DNA of 64,000 bases from Halomonas sp. Bachu 37 (GTDB lineage Bacteria > Pseudomonadota > Gammaproteobacteria > Pseudomonadales > Halomonadaceae): positions 62,001 to 126,000 of the forward strand of contig NZ_CP137552.1 of assembly GCF_039691755.1 (NCBI RefSeq), in the 5' to 3' direction. The position numbers and the translations under genes are program-made. This document shows positions 9,955 to 17,748 of this stretch, piece by piece. Numbering within the stretch: position 1 is the stretch's first letter; each line of letters begins with the position of its first letter. The notes under the pieces are model-generated. The model did not search any database. It was not told the DNA's origin and saw only the letters and a program-made list of their open reading frames with translations.

Positions 9955-11295
9955 ATGAGCGAGACGCTGGAGCGATGGGGGTCGAAACGCGCCTTTATCC
10001 TGGCCGTGACCGGAGCCGCGGTGGGCCTGGGTAATATCTGGCGCTTTCCCTATATCGCCGGAGAAAATGGCGGCGCTGCTTTTCTGCTGGTGTATATCGC
10101 CTTCGTGCTGCTGCTGGGATTGCCGGTGATGATGGCGGAAATCCTCATCGGCCGTGCCGGCCGGCGCGGACCGATGCAGTCGCTGGGAACGCTGGCGGCC
10201 GAAGCCGGGGCCTCGCCCCATTGGCGCTGGTTGGGTGCCTTCGGGGCGTTCACGGTGTTCTGCATCCTGTCGTTCTATTCGGTGGTATCCGGCTGGTCGA
10301 TCGAGTTTCTGGTGGCTTCCATCAACGGTCAGTTTACCGGGGCCAGCGCCGAGCAGGTGGGCGCGGGCTTCAATGCTTTCCTTGCCAATCCCTGGCTGCT
10401 GGTGTTCAACCATTCGCTCTTCCTGTTCATGACCATGACCGTGGTGGCGGCGGGAGTGGCCAAGGGCCTGGAGAAGCTCAACAACCTGCTGATGCCGCTA
10501 CTGTACCTGCTGTTGCTGCTCCTGGCAGGCTATGCCGCCACCACCGAAGGGTTCGGGCCGGCCCTGGCATGGCTGTTCACTCCCAACCTTGCGGCGATAA
10601 CACCCGAGGTGGTGCTGCATGCCCTGGGCCATGCCTTCTTTACCCTGGCGGTCGGTGCCTGTGCATTGATGGCTTATGGTGCCTACATGCCCGAAGAGCA
10701 GAGCCTGCCCAAGGCGGCCGCCGCGGTGGCGGTGCTGGATATCAGCGTGGCCTTGCTGGCGGGAATCGCCATCTTTTCGGTGGTATTCGCTCAAGGGCTC
10801 GACCCCGCCGAAGGGCCGGGGTTGATGTTCGTCACCCTGCCTATCGCCTTTTCGCATATTCCCTGGGGAGCACTGTGGCTGAGCATCTTCTTTTTGCTTC
10901 TGCTGCTGGCGACCTGGACCTCCGCCATCAACCTGGCCGAACCGATGGTGGCCACCTTGCAGGGGCTGGGGTGGGGCCGGGGCCTGTCGGCGGCGGCGGT
11001 GGGTTTGAGCGTGTGGCTGCTCGGTCTGCTGTCGGCGCTGTCGTTTTCCGTACTGGCGGATTTCCGCCCGCTGCTGGGGCGCAACGTATTCGAGCTGGTG
11101 AGCAGCATTCCGCCGGATATCTTCCTGCCCCTGGGCGGGTTGCTCATCGCCATTTTTGCCGCCTGGGTCATGCCCCAGCCAGCCGCCGCCAGCGCACTCG
11201 GAGTTGGCGAAGGGCGCTTTCGCCTGTGGCGGGGCGTGGTGCGCTGGATTTCGATACCGCTGACGTTCGTCGTGCTGCTGAGCGCCTTGTTGTAG
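9955..11295 (+). CDS. Sodium-dependent transporter, NSS/SNF family
   Basis: A 446-residue member of the neurotransmitter:sodium symporter family (LeuT fold). The first membrane helix carries GAAVGLGNIWRFPYIAGENG, which holds the unwound substrate and sodium binding segment. Helix 6 carries FFTLAVGACALMAYGAYMP, and about eleven hydrophobic helices follow in total. Bacterial members import amino acids or related solutes using sodium; the substrate is not predictable here. The start MSETLERWGSKRAFI (ATG 9955) follows CAGGAGCAAGCA. The gene is divergent from prlC and followed after 40 bases by the gamma-carbonic-anhydrase gene. Confidence 0.92.
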   Translation: MSETLERWGSKRAFILAVTGAAVGLGNIWRFPYIAGENGGAAFLLVYIAFVLLLGLPVMMAEILIGRAGRRGPMQSLGTLAAEAGASPHWRWLGAFGAFTVFCILSFYSVVSGWSIEFLVASINGQFTGASAEQVGAGFNAFLANPWLLVFNHSLFLFMTMTVVAAGVAKGLEKLNNLLMPLLYLLLLLLAGYAATTEGFGPALAWLFTPNLAAITPEVVLHALGHAFFTLAVGACALMAYGAYMPEEQSLPKAAAAVAVLDISVALLAGIAIFSVVFAQGLDPAEGPGLMFVTLPIAFSHIPWGALWLSIFFLLLLLATWTSAINLAEPMVATLQGLGWGRGLSAAAVGLSVWLLGLLSALSFSVLADFRPLLGRNVFELVSSIPPDIFLPLGGLLIAIFAAWVMPQPAAASALGVGEGRFRLWRGVVRWISIPLTFVVLLSALL

Positions 11296-11335
11296 AGTGA
11301 GGAAGACGGAACCCACCAATGACAGGAGAAATGCA

Positions 11336-11884
11336 ATGAGCCATGCAGCCATTCGCTCGTTTCAGGGCCATACGCCGCAATTGGGCGAGCGTGTCTTCAT
11401 CGACCCGGCGAGCGTGGTGCTGGGGGATGTGGTGCTGGGCGATGACTGTTCGGTATGGCCGATGACGGTAATCCGCGGTGACATGCATCGTATCCGCATC
11501 GGCGCGCGCACCAGCGTTCAGGATGGTAGTGTCCTGCATATCACCCATGCCAGCGACTTCAATCCCGACGGCTTCCCGCTGACCATCGGCGACGACGTCA
11601 CCATCGGCCACAAGGCGATCCTGCACGGATGCACCCTGGGTAGCCGTATTCTGGTGGGAATGGGATCGGTAGTCATGGATGGGGCGGTGGTCGAGGACGA
11701 AGTCATCATCGCTGCGGGAGCCGTGGTCACTCCCGGCAAGCACTTGCCCAGCGGTTTCGTCTATGCCGGTAATCCAGCCAAGGCGTTACGCCCGCTCAAG
11801 GACAAGGAGCGTGCCTTCTTTCCCTATACCGCCGGCAACTATGTGAAGCTCAAGGATCAGTATCTGCAACAAACGGTGACCTAA
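11336..11884 (+). CDS. Gamma-carbonic anhydrase family protein (YrdA-like)
   Basis: A 182-residue left-handed beta-helix (hexapeptide-repeat) protein. The repeats are visible as IDPASVVLGDVVLGDDCSVW and VIRGDMHRIRIGARTSVQDG. Three metal-binding histidines are expected in the pattern LHITH and IGHKAILHGC, both present. Such proteins form trimers with the metal at the subunit interface. Some are carbonic anhydrases, but for YrdA-like members the activity is unproven. The start ATG 11336 follows ACAGGAGAAATGCA. It lies 40 bases after the NSS gene and may be cotranscribed with it. Confidence 0.9.
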   Translation: MSHAAIRSFQGHTPQLGERVFIDPASVVLGDVVLGDDCSVWPMTVIRGDMHRIRIGARTSVQDGSVLHITHASDFNPDGFPLTIGDDVTIGHKAILHGCTLGSRILVGMGSVVMDGAVVEDEVIIAAGAVVTPGKHLPSGFVYAGNPAKALRPLKDKERAFFPYTAGNYVKLKDQYLQQTVT

Positions 11885-11909
11885 ACTACCGTTTAGCCAA
11901 CGTTTTTTC
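11881..11909 (+). terminator. Weak terminator-like hairpin after the gamma-carbonic-anhydrase gene
   Basis: CTAAAC (11881-11886) and GTTTAG (11891-11896) form a 6-bp stem overlapping the stop codon. It is followed after six bases by a run of six T. The stem is short, so termination would be inefficient. Confidence 0.4.
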
Positions 11910-11937
11910 TCAAGAATCTATGTTGCGACACGCTATA

Positions 11938-11957
11938 TTCTGATAATTTATACAGTT
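11938..11957 (+). promoter_or_regulatory. LexA-type SOS box upstream of the YdjM-family gene
   Basis: The 20-base site reads TTCTGATAATTTATACAGTT, which has the CTG-N10-CAG core of gammaproteobacterial LexA boxes with an AT-rich centre. It lies 19 bases before the start codon, where LexA would block transcription. E. coli ydjM is a known LexA target, so site and gene agree. Confidence 0.75.
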
Positions 11958-11975
11958 TTTCAGAGCTGTCGCGAC

Positions 11976-12647
11976 ATGGCCGATTTTCGTACCCACATCA
12001 CCATCGCCACCGTCGGCGGCGCGCTGTTCGCCTATGGCGGCTGGCAGGCGCAGTGGTGGCCGGGCTCCCAGGCGCTGTTGATGCCGGCCTTGGTGGCGTT
12101 CGGCGGCATCCTGCCGGATATCGATGCCGACCGGTCGCGCTCCATCCGGTTGATTTTCAACCTGCTTTCCGTACCCGCCCTGGTGCTGGGCGCACTGCTG
12201 CTGCAGCCCTGGCTGACCCCTGGGGTGTTACTGCTGAGCTGCGGCGCCATCTATTTTTCGGTGCGCTATCTGGGAGGAGTGCTGTTCGCTCGCCTGACGG
12301 TGCATCGAGGTATCTGGCACTCGCTGATGGCGGGGATGCTGTGCAGTTTCATAGCGGCGGCCTTGAGCTTTCAGCTACTGGGCCAGGAATCATGGTTGGC
12401 CTGGTGCCATGGCGTGGCAGTAGGCTTGGGGTTTCTGATTCATCTGCTGCTCGACGAGTTGTATAGCGTGGATCTCGAGGGCGCGCGGCTGAAGCGCTCT
12501 TTCGGTACCGCCTTGAAGCTCTGCGATGGCCGCCGGCCGGTCTCCTCGCTGCTGATGCTGATCGCCACTGGGGCGTTACTGCCCTGGGTGCCGCCATGGC
12601 ATGTACTGGGGGATATTCTGGTTCAGGGATCACTGTTGTGGCGGTAA
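11976..12647 (+). CDS. ydjM: YdjM-family (DUF457) membrane-bound putative metal-dependent hydrolase
   Basis: A 223-residue protein with several hydrophobic helices. The DUF457/YdjM signature residues are present: HITIATVGG at the N-terminus, GGILPDIDADRSRSIR after helix 2, and HRGIWHSLMAGM in the middle. The histidines and aspartates would form a metal site at the membrane. The biochemical function is unknown; E. coli YdjM is induced by DNA damage. A LexA-type box directly precedes the gene. The 3' end overlaps the 3' end of the convergent dctD-like gene by 25 bases. Confidence 0.85.
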   Translation: MADFRTHITIATVGGALFAYGGWQAQWWPGSQALLMPALVAFGGILPDIDADRSRSIRLIFNLLSVPALVLGALLLQPWLTPGVLLLSCGAIYFSVRYLGGVLFARLTVHRGIWHSLMAGMLCSFIAAALSFQLLGQESWLAWCHGVAVGLGFLIHLLLDELYSVDLEGARLKRSFGTALKLCDGRRPVSSLLMLIATGALLPWVPPWHVLGDILVQGSLLWR

Positions 12648-14005
12648 TCGTCGGCTTTCAGTTGGTGTTTCTTGAGCTTGTCGTAAAGTGTCTTGCGCGG
12701 AATGCCCAGCTGGTGGCAAACGTCGCTGACCCGCCCACGATGACGGGCCAGGGCCTGGCTGATCAGGCTTTTCTCGAACAGCTCCACCTGGCGGGGCAGG
12801 TTGGGTTCACGGGTATCGGTGGCGCTTCCTTCCAGCAGTGCGTCGAGGCGGTAGTCGAACGCCGCGCCCAGCAGCACGTAGCGCTCGGCGAGGTTGCGCA
12901 ATTCCCGCACGTTGCCCGGCCAGTCATGGGCCAGCAGCACGGCGATGCCGCTGGCGTCCAGGCTGGGAACTTCGAGTCCGCTGCGATTGCCCGCCACCAC
13001 GGCAAAGTGCTGGAACAGCAGCGGAATGTCTTCGCGCCTTTCGCGCAAGGGCGGCAGCGCCAGGGTCACCACGTTGAGCCGGTAATAGAGGTCTTCGCGA
13101 AAATCGCCGTTTTCGGCAGCGGTTTTCAGATCGACCTTGGTGGCGGTGATGACGCGCAGATCCAGGGGCACCGTCTCGTTGGCGCCCAGGCGCTCGACCG
13201 AGCGCTCCTGCAATACCCGTAGCAGCTTGACCTGCAGGGCCAGCGGCATCGACTCGATCTCGTCGAGGAACACGGTGCCGCCATTGGCGTGTTCGAACTT
13301 GCCGATACGCCGCTCGACAGCGCCGGTGAACGCGCCCTTCTCATGGCCGAACAGCTCGGACTCGATAGTGCTCTCCGGTACTGCGCCGCAGTTGATGGCC
13401 ATGAAGGGTTTGCCGCGCCGCGAGCTGCGTTCGTGGATGGCGCGCGCCACCAGGTCCTTGCCGGTGCCGGTTTCACCGAAGAGCAGCACATCGGCTTCCA
13501 CCTGGCTGATGCGCTGGATCATGGCAGCCAGGCGTGAAATGACCGCAGTGCGCCCCACCAGCCGCGGCCCCAGCGCCGCCTGTTGCACTTCCAGTTCCGC
13601 TTTCAGGCGGCGGTTTTCCAGGCTCAGTTGGCGCTTCTCCAGGCCCCGGCGGACCACTTCCACCAGTTGGTCGCCGGCGAAGGGCTTTTCCAGAAAATCC
13701 CAGGCACCTTCGCGCATGGCTTCCACCGCGGTGGAGATGTCACCGTGTCCGGTGATCAGGATGACCGGCAGGGTGGGGTCGCGCTGATGCAGCTGGCGCA
13801 ACAAGGCCATGCCATCCATGCCGGGCATGCGAATATCGCTGACTACCACGCCGGGGAAATCCAGCGGGAGTTGGCTCAGCGCCTCTTCGGCATTGTCGTA
13901 GCAATGGGGAGTGTAACCGGCAAGCTCCAGTGTCTGGCTCGCGGTAATGCGCAAGTGAGCCTCGTCGTCGATCACCATTACGGGAGAGGTCGCCGGTTCA
14001 TGCAT
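12623..14005 (-). CDS. dctD: Sigma54-dependent response regulator, DctD type
   Basis: A 460-residue NtrC-family activator. The N-terminal receiver domain has the acidic pair in VMVIDDEAH and the phosphorylation site in VVSDIRMPGMDGMALL. The central AAA+ domain has the Walker A LFGETGTGKDLVARA, the sigma54 contact loop EKGAFTGAV and the Walker B GGTVFLDEIE. The C-terminus is a Fis-type helix-turn-helix (ALARHRGRVSDVCHQLGIPR). The ATG at 14005 overlaps the stop of the upstream kinase gene by 8 bases (ATGCATGA), so translation is coupled. DctD proteins classically activate dicarboxylate transport genes. Here the operon also carries an LldR-like repressor, so the target may be a lactate or other carboxylate gene; this is inference. 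Confidence 0.92.
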   Translation of the reverse strand: MHEPATSPVMVIDDEAHLRITASQTLELAGYTPHCYDNAEEALSQLPLDFPGVVVSDIRMPGMDGMALLRQLHQRDPTLPVILITGHGDISTAVEAMREGAWDFLEKPFAGDQLVEVVRRGLEKRQLSLENRRLKAELEVQQAALGPRLVGRTAVISRLAAMIQRISQVEADVLLFGETGTGKDLVARAIHERSSRRGKPFMAINCGAVPESTIESELFGHEKGAFTGAVERRIGKFEHANGGTVFLDEIESMPLALQVKLLRVLQERSVERLGANETVPLDLRVITATKVDLKTAAENGDFREDLYYRLNVVTLALPPLRERREDIPLLFQHFAVVAGNRSGLEVPSLDASGIAVLLAHDWPGNVRELRNLAERYVLLGAAFDYRLDALLEGSATDTREPNLPRQVELFEKSLISQALARHRGRVSDVCHQLGIPRKTLYDKLKKHQLKADDYRHNSDP

Positions 14006-15950
14006 GGGTAAGGGTTTCCTGGTGGGAAGGAGGCGGCGCAGCGCGGGCCAGGGTAAGCGTGAAGCAGGCCCCGCCCTCGGGCCGATTGTAGACTTGCAGC
14101 TTGCCGCCCAGATCGTCAACGATACGCGAAGAGATCGACAAGCCCAGCCCCAGGCCGCTGCCCGGCGCCTTGGTGGTGAAAAACGGCTCGAACACCCGGC
14201 CCAGGTGGGCGTCGGGTATCCCCGGGCCGTTATCCGCCACGCGGATCGTGACTCGGTCGCCGCGCTCCTCGCCACTGATGGACAGACGCGGGGCGGCTGT
14301 CTCCTTCATGGCCTGCAAGGCGTTGCTGATCAGGTTGACCACCACTTGTTCCAGGCGCACGAGATCCGCTTTCGCCCATATCGTATGCTCCGGCCAGGCG
14401 TGTTCCACGCGTACCCGACTGTCGTAAAGCCGGCTCTGGAACAAGCGCAAGGCGTACTCGGTACAGGCTTGCAGCGATACCGTCTCCTCCCGCTCGCCGC
14501 TCTTGCGCGAGAACTGACGCAGCTGGGCGCTAATATCCGCCATGCGCTTGGTGAGCTCGATGATCTGCTCCAGGTTGGTATCCGCCCGCGCCGGATGCTC
14601 GCGCGCAATGAAGCTGCGGGCATTCTCGGCATAGGCGCGAATGGCCGCCAGCGGCTGGTTGAGCTCGTGATTGATGCCGGCCGCAAGTTGCCCCAGCACC
14701 GCCAGTTTTGCCGCCTGGATCAATTCATCCTGGGTCTGGCGAAGATTATCTTCCGCACGCCGTCTTTCTTCGATTTCCGCTGACAGCCGTTCATTGCTCG
14801 ACACCAGGTCGCGGGTACGATGCTTGACGCTGATTTCCAGTTCGTCGCGAACGCGCGCCAGCGTCTTGCGTTCACGCTCGGCGAATTCCTCCCGCTCCCG
14901 GCGCAGGCGCAGGCGTTGCCAGCCAATGCCGCCTCCCAGCAGGATTACCCCATAAAGACCGCCAGCCATCAGCCCGGCGATCCACTGGGCCCGGATCACT
15001 GGTGTCAGCGGCTTGAGAATATGCATCTGCCAACCGAACTCGGGGATGTGCCGGCTCAGGCTCAGGTAATTGCCTTCGCTGAGCGGGCCATGGGCAAAAC
15101 TGACGATACGGCTCTGCTTGCCGTAGGTGTCTCCTGCTTCAATGCCCGAGGGTGGGAGGGGTTCGTTGGCGTAACGGCGAGTTTGTAAAAGTGCCTGGTG
15201 TTCTTCTTCCGAGAGCGGGTGCAGTGCCGTCATGCGCAACTCGGGGCGGCTGGCCATGAAAATGATGTCATCGCCGTCCGAGACCAGCAGTTCGGCATCC
15301 TGCTCCGCCCAGCTGTCCTCCACCCCATCCAGCAGGACCTTGACCACCATGACCCCGTCGGGGCGCGCATCAGGTGCGGTATCGTCGAGCCATACCGGCG
15401 CGGAAAAGTAATAGCCGCGCTCCAGCGATTGCACGCCCAGGCCGTAGAAGCGCCCCTGGCCTCCGGCGATGGCGTCCTGATAATAGCTTCTGAATTCGTA
15501 GTTCTGACCAATAAAGGTGTTAGGGCGGTGCCAGTTGCTGGCCGCGAGAGTGTCGCCGTGGCGGTCGAGCAGGTACACATCCGATACATCGGTGGTGAAG
15601 CGGAAGCGGTCCAGAAGCAGGTTCAGCGGCATGGCATCCTGGGTATCGGGGGAGGCCAAGAAGCGCTGTACGCCTTCGCGCGTGGCGAGCATGCTGGGCA
15701 GGTAGTCATAGCGCAGCAGATAGCCGTTCAGGTTGGCCGCGGATAGGCGAAGTTCGTTTTCGGCATCCTTGTGCAACGTGTCGAGCGCCTGTTCCTTGGC
15801 CAATTGCGTGGCTTGCCAAACGAATAGCACCAAGCCGAGAGGGATCGCGACCAGCCATAAACGTCGCCAGCGCCGCGACAGGCCGGCAAGCGCGACATGC
15901 TGTGTCCGCAAGCCGGTAGCAGCCTTGCCGGACGGGGATACCGGATTCAT
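13998..15950 (-). CDS. dctB: Sensor histidine kinase, DctB type
   Basis: A 650-residue membrane kinase. Helix 1 (LWLVAIPLGLVLFVWQA) and helix 2 (near WIAGLMAGGLYGVILLGGG, about residue 330) bracket a periplasmic sensor of about 280 residues. The sensor matches the DctB double-PAS (dCache) fold, with SDVYLLDRHGDTLAASNW and YYFSAPVWLD. The H-box is GINHELNQPLAAIRAYAENA, with the phospho-accepting histidine. The N-box is NLISNALQAMKE, the G1 box DNGPGIPDAHLGRVFEPFFT, and the G2 box GSGLGLGLSIS. DctB senses C4-dicarboxylates; the ligand of this one is not known. The start overlaps the stop of the GntR gene (ATGA), giving a tight three-gene operon. Confidence 0.93.
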   Translation of the reverse strand: MNPVSPSGKAATGLRTQHVALAGLSRRWRRLWLVAIPLGLVLFVWQATQLAKEQALDTLHKDAENELRLSAANLNGYLLRYDYLPSMLATREGVQRFLASPDTQDAMPLNLLLDRFRFTTDVSDVYLLDRHGDTLAASNWHRPNTFIGQNYEFRSYYQDAIAGGQGRFYGLGVQSLERGYYFSAPVWLDDTAPDARPDGVMVVKVLLDGVEDSWAEQDAELLVSDGDDIIFMASRPELRMTALHPLSEEEHQALLQTRRYANEPLPPSGIEAGDTYGKQSRIVSFAHGPLSEGNYLSLSRHIPEFGWQMHILKPLTPVIRAQWIAGLMAGGLYGVILLGGGIGWQRLRLRREREEFAERERKTLARVRDELEISVKHRTRDLVSSNERLSAEIEERRRAEDNLRQTQDELIQAAKLAVLGQLAAGINHELNQPLAAIRAYAENARSFIAREHPARADTNLEQIIELTKRMADISAQLRQFSRKSGEREETVSLQACTEYALRLFQSRLYDSRVRVEHAWPEHTIWAKADLVRLEQVVVNLISNALQAMKETAAPRLSISGEERGDRVTIRVADNGPGIPDAHLGRVFEPFFTTKAPGSGLGLGLSISSRIVDDLGGKLQVYNRPEGGACFTLTLARAAPPPSHQETLTHA

Positions 15951-16714
15951 GCCGGTGCTGCACCTTGGGCGCGACGCAAGGCGCGTTGCGCTCTCGTTTC
16001 GGCACGCGCCATTTCCAGCAGGCCATCTTCGACGAAGACAAGATGCTCATGGGCGCGCAAGCGTGCATCTTCCGCCTTACCTTCGAGAATGGCGTCGAGC
16101 AGGGCCCGGTGTTGCTTCATCAATTGGCTGCGTGAGCCGGGCTTGGCGAACAGGTGGGCCAGGTTATCGACGATACTCTTTTCCAGTAAATGAAAGATGC
16201 CGCGTATGGTGTGCAGAAGCAGCACGTTGTGCGCCGCTTCGGCAATGGCCAGGTGAAAGGCGGCGTCCAGTTTCGCTTCCTGGGCGGGGTCGGCTCCGGC
16301 GAAGCCGCTATCGAGTTCCTCGAAACGCTGGATAAGCACGGATTTATCGGCTGGCGTGGAGCGCAGCGCGGCATAATAGGCCGAGATACCCTCCATGGCA
16401 TCGCGAAATTCGAGCAGGTCGAGATCGAACTCCTTGTGGCGGGAGAGCATTTCCAAGAGCGGGTCGGTATAGCCGCTATTGAGTTCCTCGTTGACGAAGG
16501 TGCCGCCACCTTGGCGGCTGCTCAATAACCCACGGGCGGCCAGTTTCTGAATGGCTTCACGCAAGGAAGGGCGCGAGACACCGAAACGTTCCGCCAGCTC
16601 GCGCTCCGGCGGTAGACGGTGGCCGGGCTTGAGGCTGCCTTCCAGAATCATGCCTTCCAGGCGTTCGGTGATTACGTCGGCGAGACGTTGTTGGCGTAGT
16701 GGCGGATAATCCAT
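15947..16714 (-). CDS. lldR: GntR-family (FadR subfamily) repressor, LldR/PdhR-like
   Basis: A 255-residue regulator with an N-terminal winged helix (LPPERELAERFGVSRPSLRE, then LAARGLLSSRQGGGTFV) and a C-terminal all-helical FCD ligand domain. The FCD metal-site residues can be followed in EFRDAMEG, FHLAIAEAAHN and LMKQHRALLDAI. It begins an operon with dctB and dctD homologues and is divergent from lldEFG. An ATTGGT-N3-ACCAAT palindrome lies 15 bases upstream of the start, and a second one lies before lldE. This matches the PdhR/LldR operator type, so the protein probably represses itself and the lactate genes and is released by lactate. PdhR (pyruvate-responsive) is the alternative, but the lactate-gene context favours LldR. 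Confidence 0.88.
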   Translation of the reverse strand: MDYPPLRQQRLADVITERLEGMILEGSLKPGHRLPPERELAERFGVSRPSLREAIQKLAARGLLSSRQGGGTFVNEELNSGYTDPLLEMLSRHKEFDLDLLEFRDAMEGISAYYAALRSTPADKSVLIQRFEELDSGFAGADPAQEAKLDAAFHLAIAEAAHNVLLLHTIRGIFHLLEKSIVDNLAHLFAKPGSRSQLMKQHRALLDAILEGKAEDARLRAHEHLVFVEDGLLEMARAETRAQRALRRAQGAAPA

Positions 16715-16728
16715 GGAAAGCCCTCTTA

Positions 16729-16743
16729 ATTGGTAAGACCAAT
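16729..16743. promoter_or_regulatory. LldR-type operator upstream of lldR
   Basis: A perfect palindrome ATTGGT-AAG-ACCAAT located 15 bases before the lldR start. It matches the PdhR/LldR consensus AATTGGT-N3-ACCAATT and suggests autoregulation. Confidence 0.85.
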
Positions 16744-16877
16744 ATTAACGTGTGTTTTGAAGGCAAACAATATCTACCCCGGCATTTCGCGACGCCATCC
16801 CTGACTTCATTACCTTATTACCAGCGCTCTTTCACTAAAGTATAAACAAGCAAAGTGCCGCTATCTGCGCTTTGCAT

Positions 16878-16906
16878 TTGACAGCGCTTCCTCCGCTCCC
16901 TAGTGT
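16878..16906 (+). promoter_or_regulatory. Sigma70 promoter of lldEFG
   Basis: A consensus -35 TTGACA (16878-16883) is 17 bases from TAGTGT (16901-16906). Transcription would start near 16913, just before the palindromic operator, which fits repression by blocking early elongation or open-complex formation. Confidence 0.7.
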
Positions 16907-16925
16907 TGTCGAAATATTATATGTC

Positions 16926-16942
16926 AATTGGTTTTACCAATT
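16926..16942. promoter_or_regulatory. LldR-type operator upstream of lldE
   Basis: A perfect 17-base palindrome AATTGGT-TTT-ACCAATT, identical to the PdhR/LldR consensus half-sites. It lies about 20 bases downstream of the -10 box of the lldEFG promoter and pairs with the site in front of lldR. Confidence 0.9.
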
Positions 16943-16992
16943 ATTCTTGTTTCGTTGCCACAAAAGGCAGCGATAGGAGACGAGCGCTCGCC

Positions 16993-17748
16993 ATGACTCC
17001 CGTCAAGCTGTATCCCCCCAAGCCGGAAAAGGTCTATTTCTACGGAACCTGTCTGGTGGACATCTTCTTTCCCGAGGCCGGCCTGGATGGTGTGCGCTTG
17101 CTGGAGAGAGAAGGTATCGAAGTGGTTTTTCCCGAGGATCAGACGTGTTGTGGCCAACCCGCCTATACGTCAGGATACGAGAGCGAGGCGCGGGCAGTGG
17201 CCGAATCGCAGCTGGCGCTGTTTCCCGAGCCATGGCCCATCGTGGTGCCATCCGGTTCCTGTGGCGGCATGATGCGCACTCACTATCCGGCACTTTTTGC
17301 TGGTACAAACAGTGAAGTACGAGCGATGGAAGTCGCTGGACGCATCTTCGAGCTGACCGAATTTCTGGTTCATGTCTGCCATCTTCAGCTGGAGGATCGC
17401 GGAGCGCCGGAAAAGGTTGCCATGCATACCTCCTGCAGTGCCCGGCGCGAGATGGGTCTGGCGGAAACCGGCCCGGCCCTGCTCGCCAAGCTGGGCCATG
17501 TGGAGCTGGTCGAACAGGCGCGGGCGGCTGAGTGCTGCGGTTTCGGCGGCACTTTCGCGGTACGCCATCCCGAGGTCTCGGCGGCCATGGTCGAAGACAA
17601 GACCCAGGCAATCGAAGCGACTGGCACGAAACGCTTCGTGACCTCTGACTGTGGTTGCCTGATGAACATCGGCGGCCGTTTCGAGCACCAGGAGAAGCCG
17701 GTGCAGGGTGAGCATATTGCCAGCTATCTATGGCGGAGAACTTCATGA
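16993..17748 (+). CDS. lldE: L-lactate oxidation complex, Fe-S subunit LldE (LutA)
   Basis: LldE is one of three subunits of the LldEFG (LutABC) iron-sulfur L-lactate dehydrogenase, which converts lactate to pyruvate and passes electrons to the respiratory chain. The 251-residue protein has two CCG-domain copies: DQTCCGQPAYTSGYE and PSGSCGG in the first half, and HTSCSARREMG, AECCGFGGTFAV and TSDCGCLMNIGG in the second. These cysteines bind an Fe-S cluster. ATG 16993 follows AGGAGACGAGCGCTCGCC, a rather long spacing. An in-frame TTG at 16903 would put the operator inside the gene and is rejected. The stop overlaps the lldF start. Confidence 0.94.
   Translation: MTPVKLYPPKPEKVYFYGTCLVDIFFPEAGLDGVRLLEREGIEVVFPEDQTCCGQPAYTSGYESEARAVAESQLALFPEPWPIVVPSGSCGGMMRTHYPALFAGTNSEVRAMEVAGRIFELTEFLVHVCHLQLEDRGAPEKVAMHTSCSARREMGLAETGPALLAKLGHVELVEQARAAECCGFGGTFAVRHPEVSAAMVEDKTQAIEATGTKRFVTSDCGCLMNIGGRFEHQEKPVQGEHIASYLWRRTS

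Noticed and set aside
10498..11352. Long open frame antisense to the NSS transporter gene
   Set aside because: It mirrors the GC-rich codon pattern of the real gene, has a Gln/Arg-rich composition with no family resemblance, and lacks a ribosome binding site.
14006..14275. N-terminal extension of the DctD-type regulator back to base 14275
   Set aside because: The added residues are the out-of-frame shadow of the dctB kinase domain, and the receiver domain begins only after the ATG at 14005.
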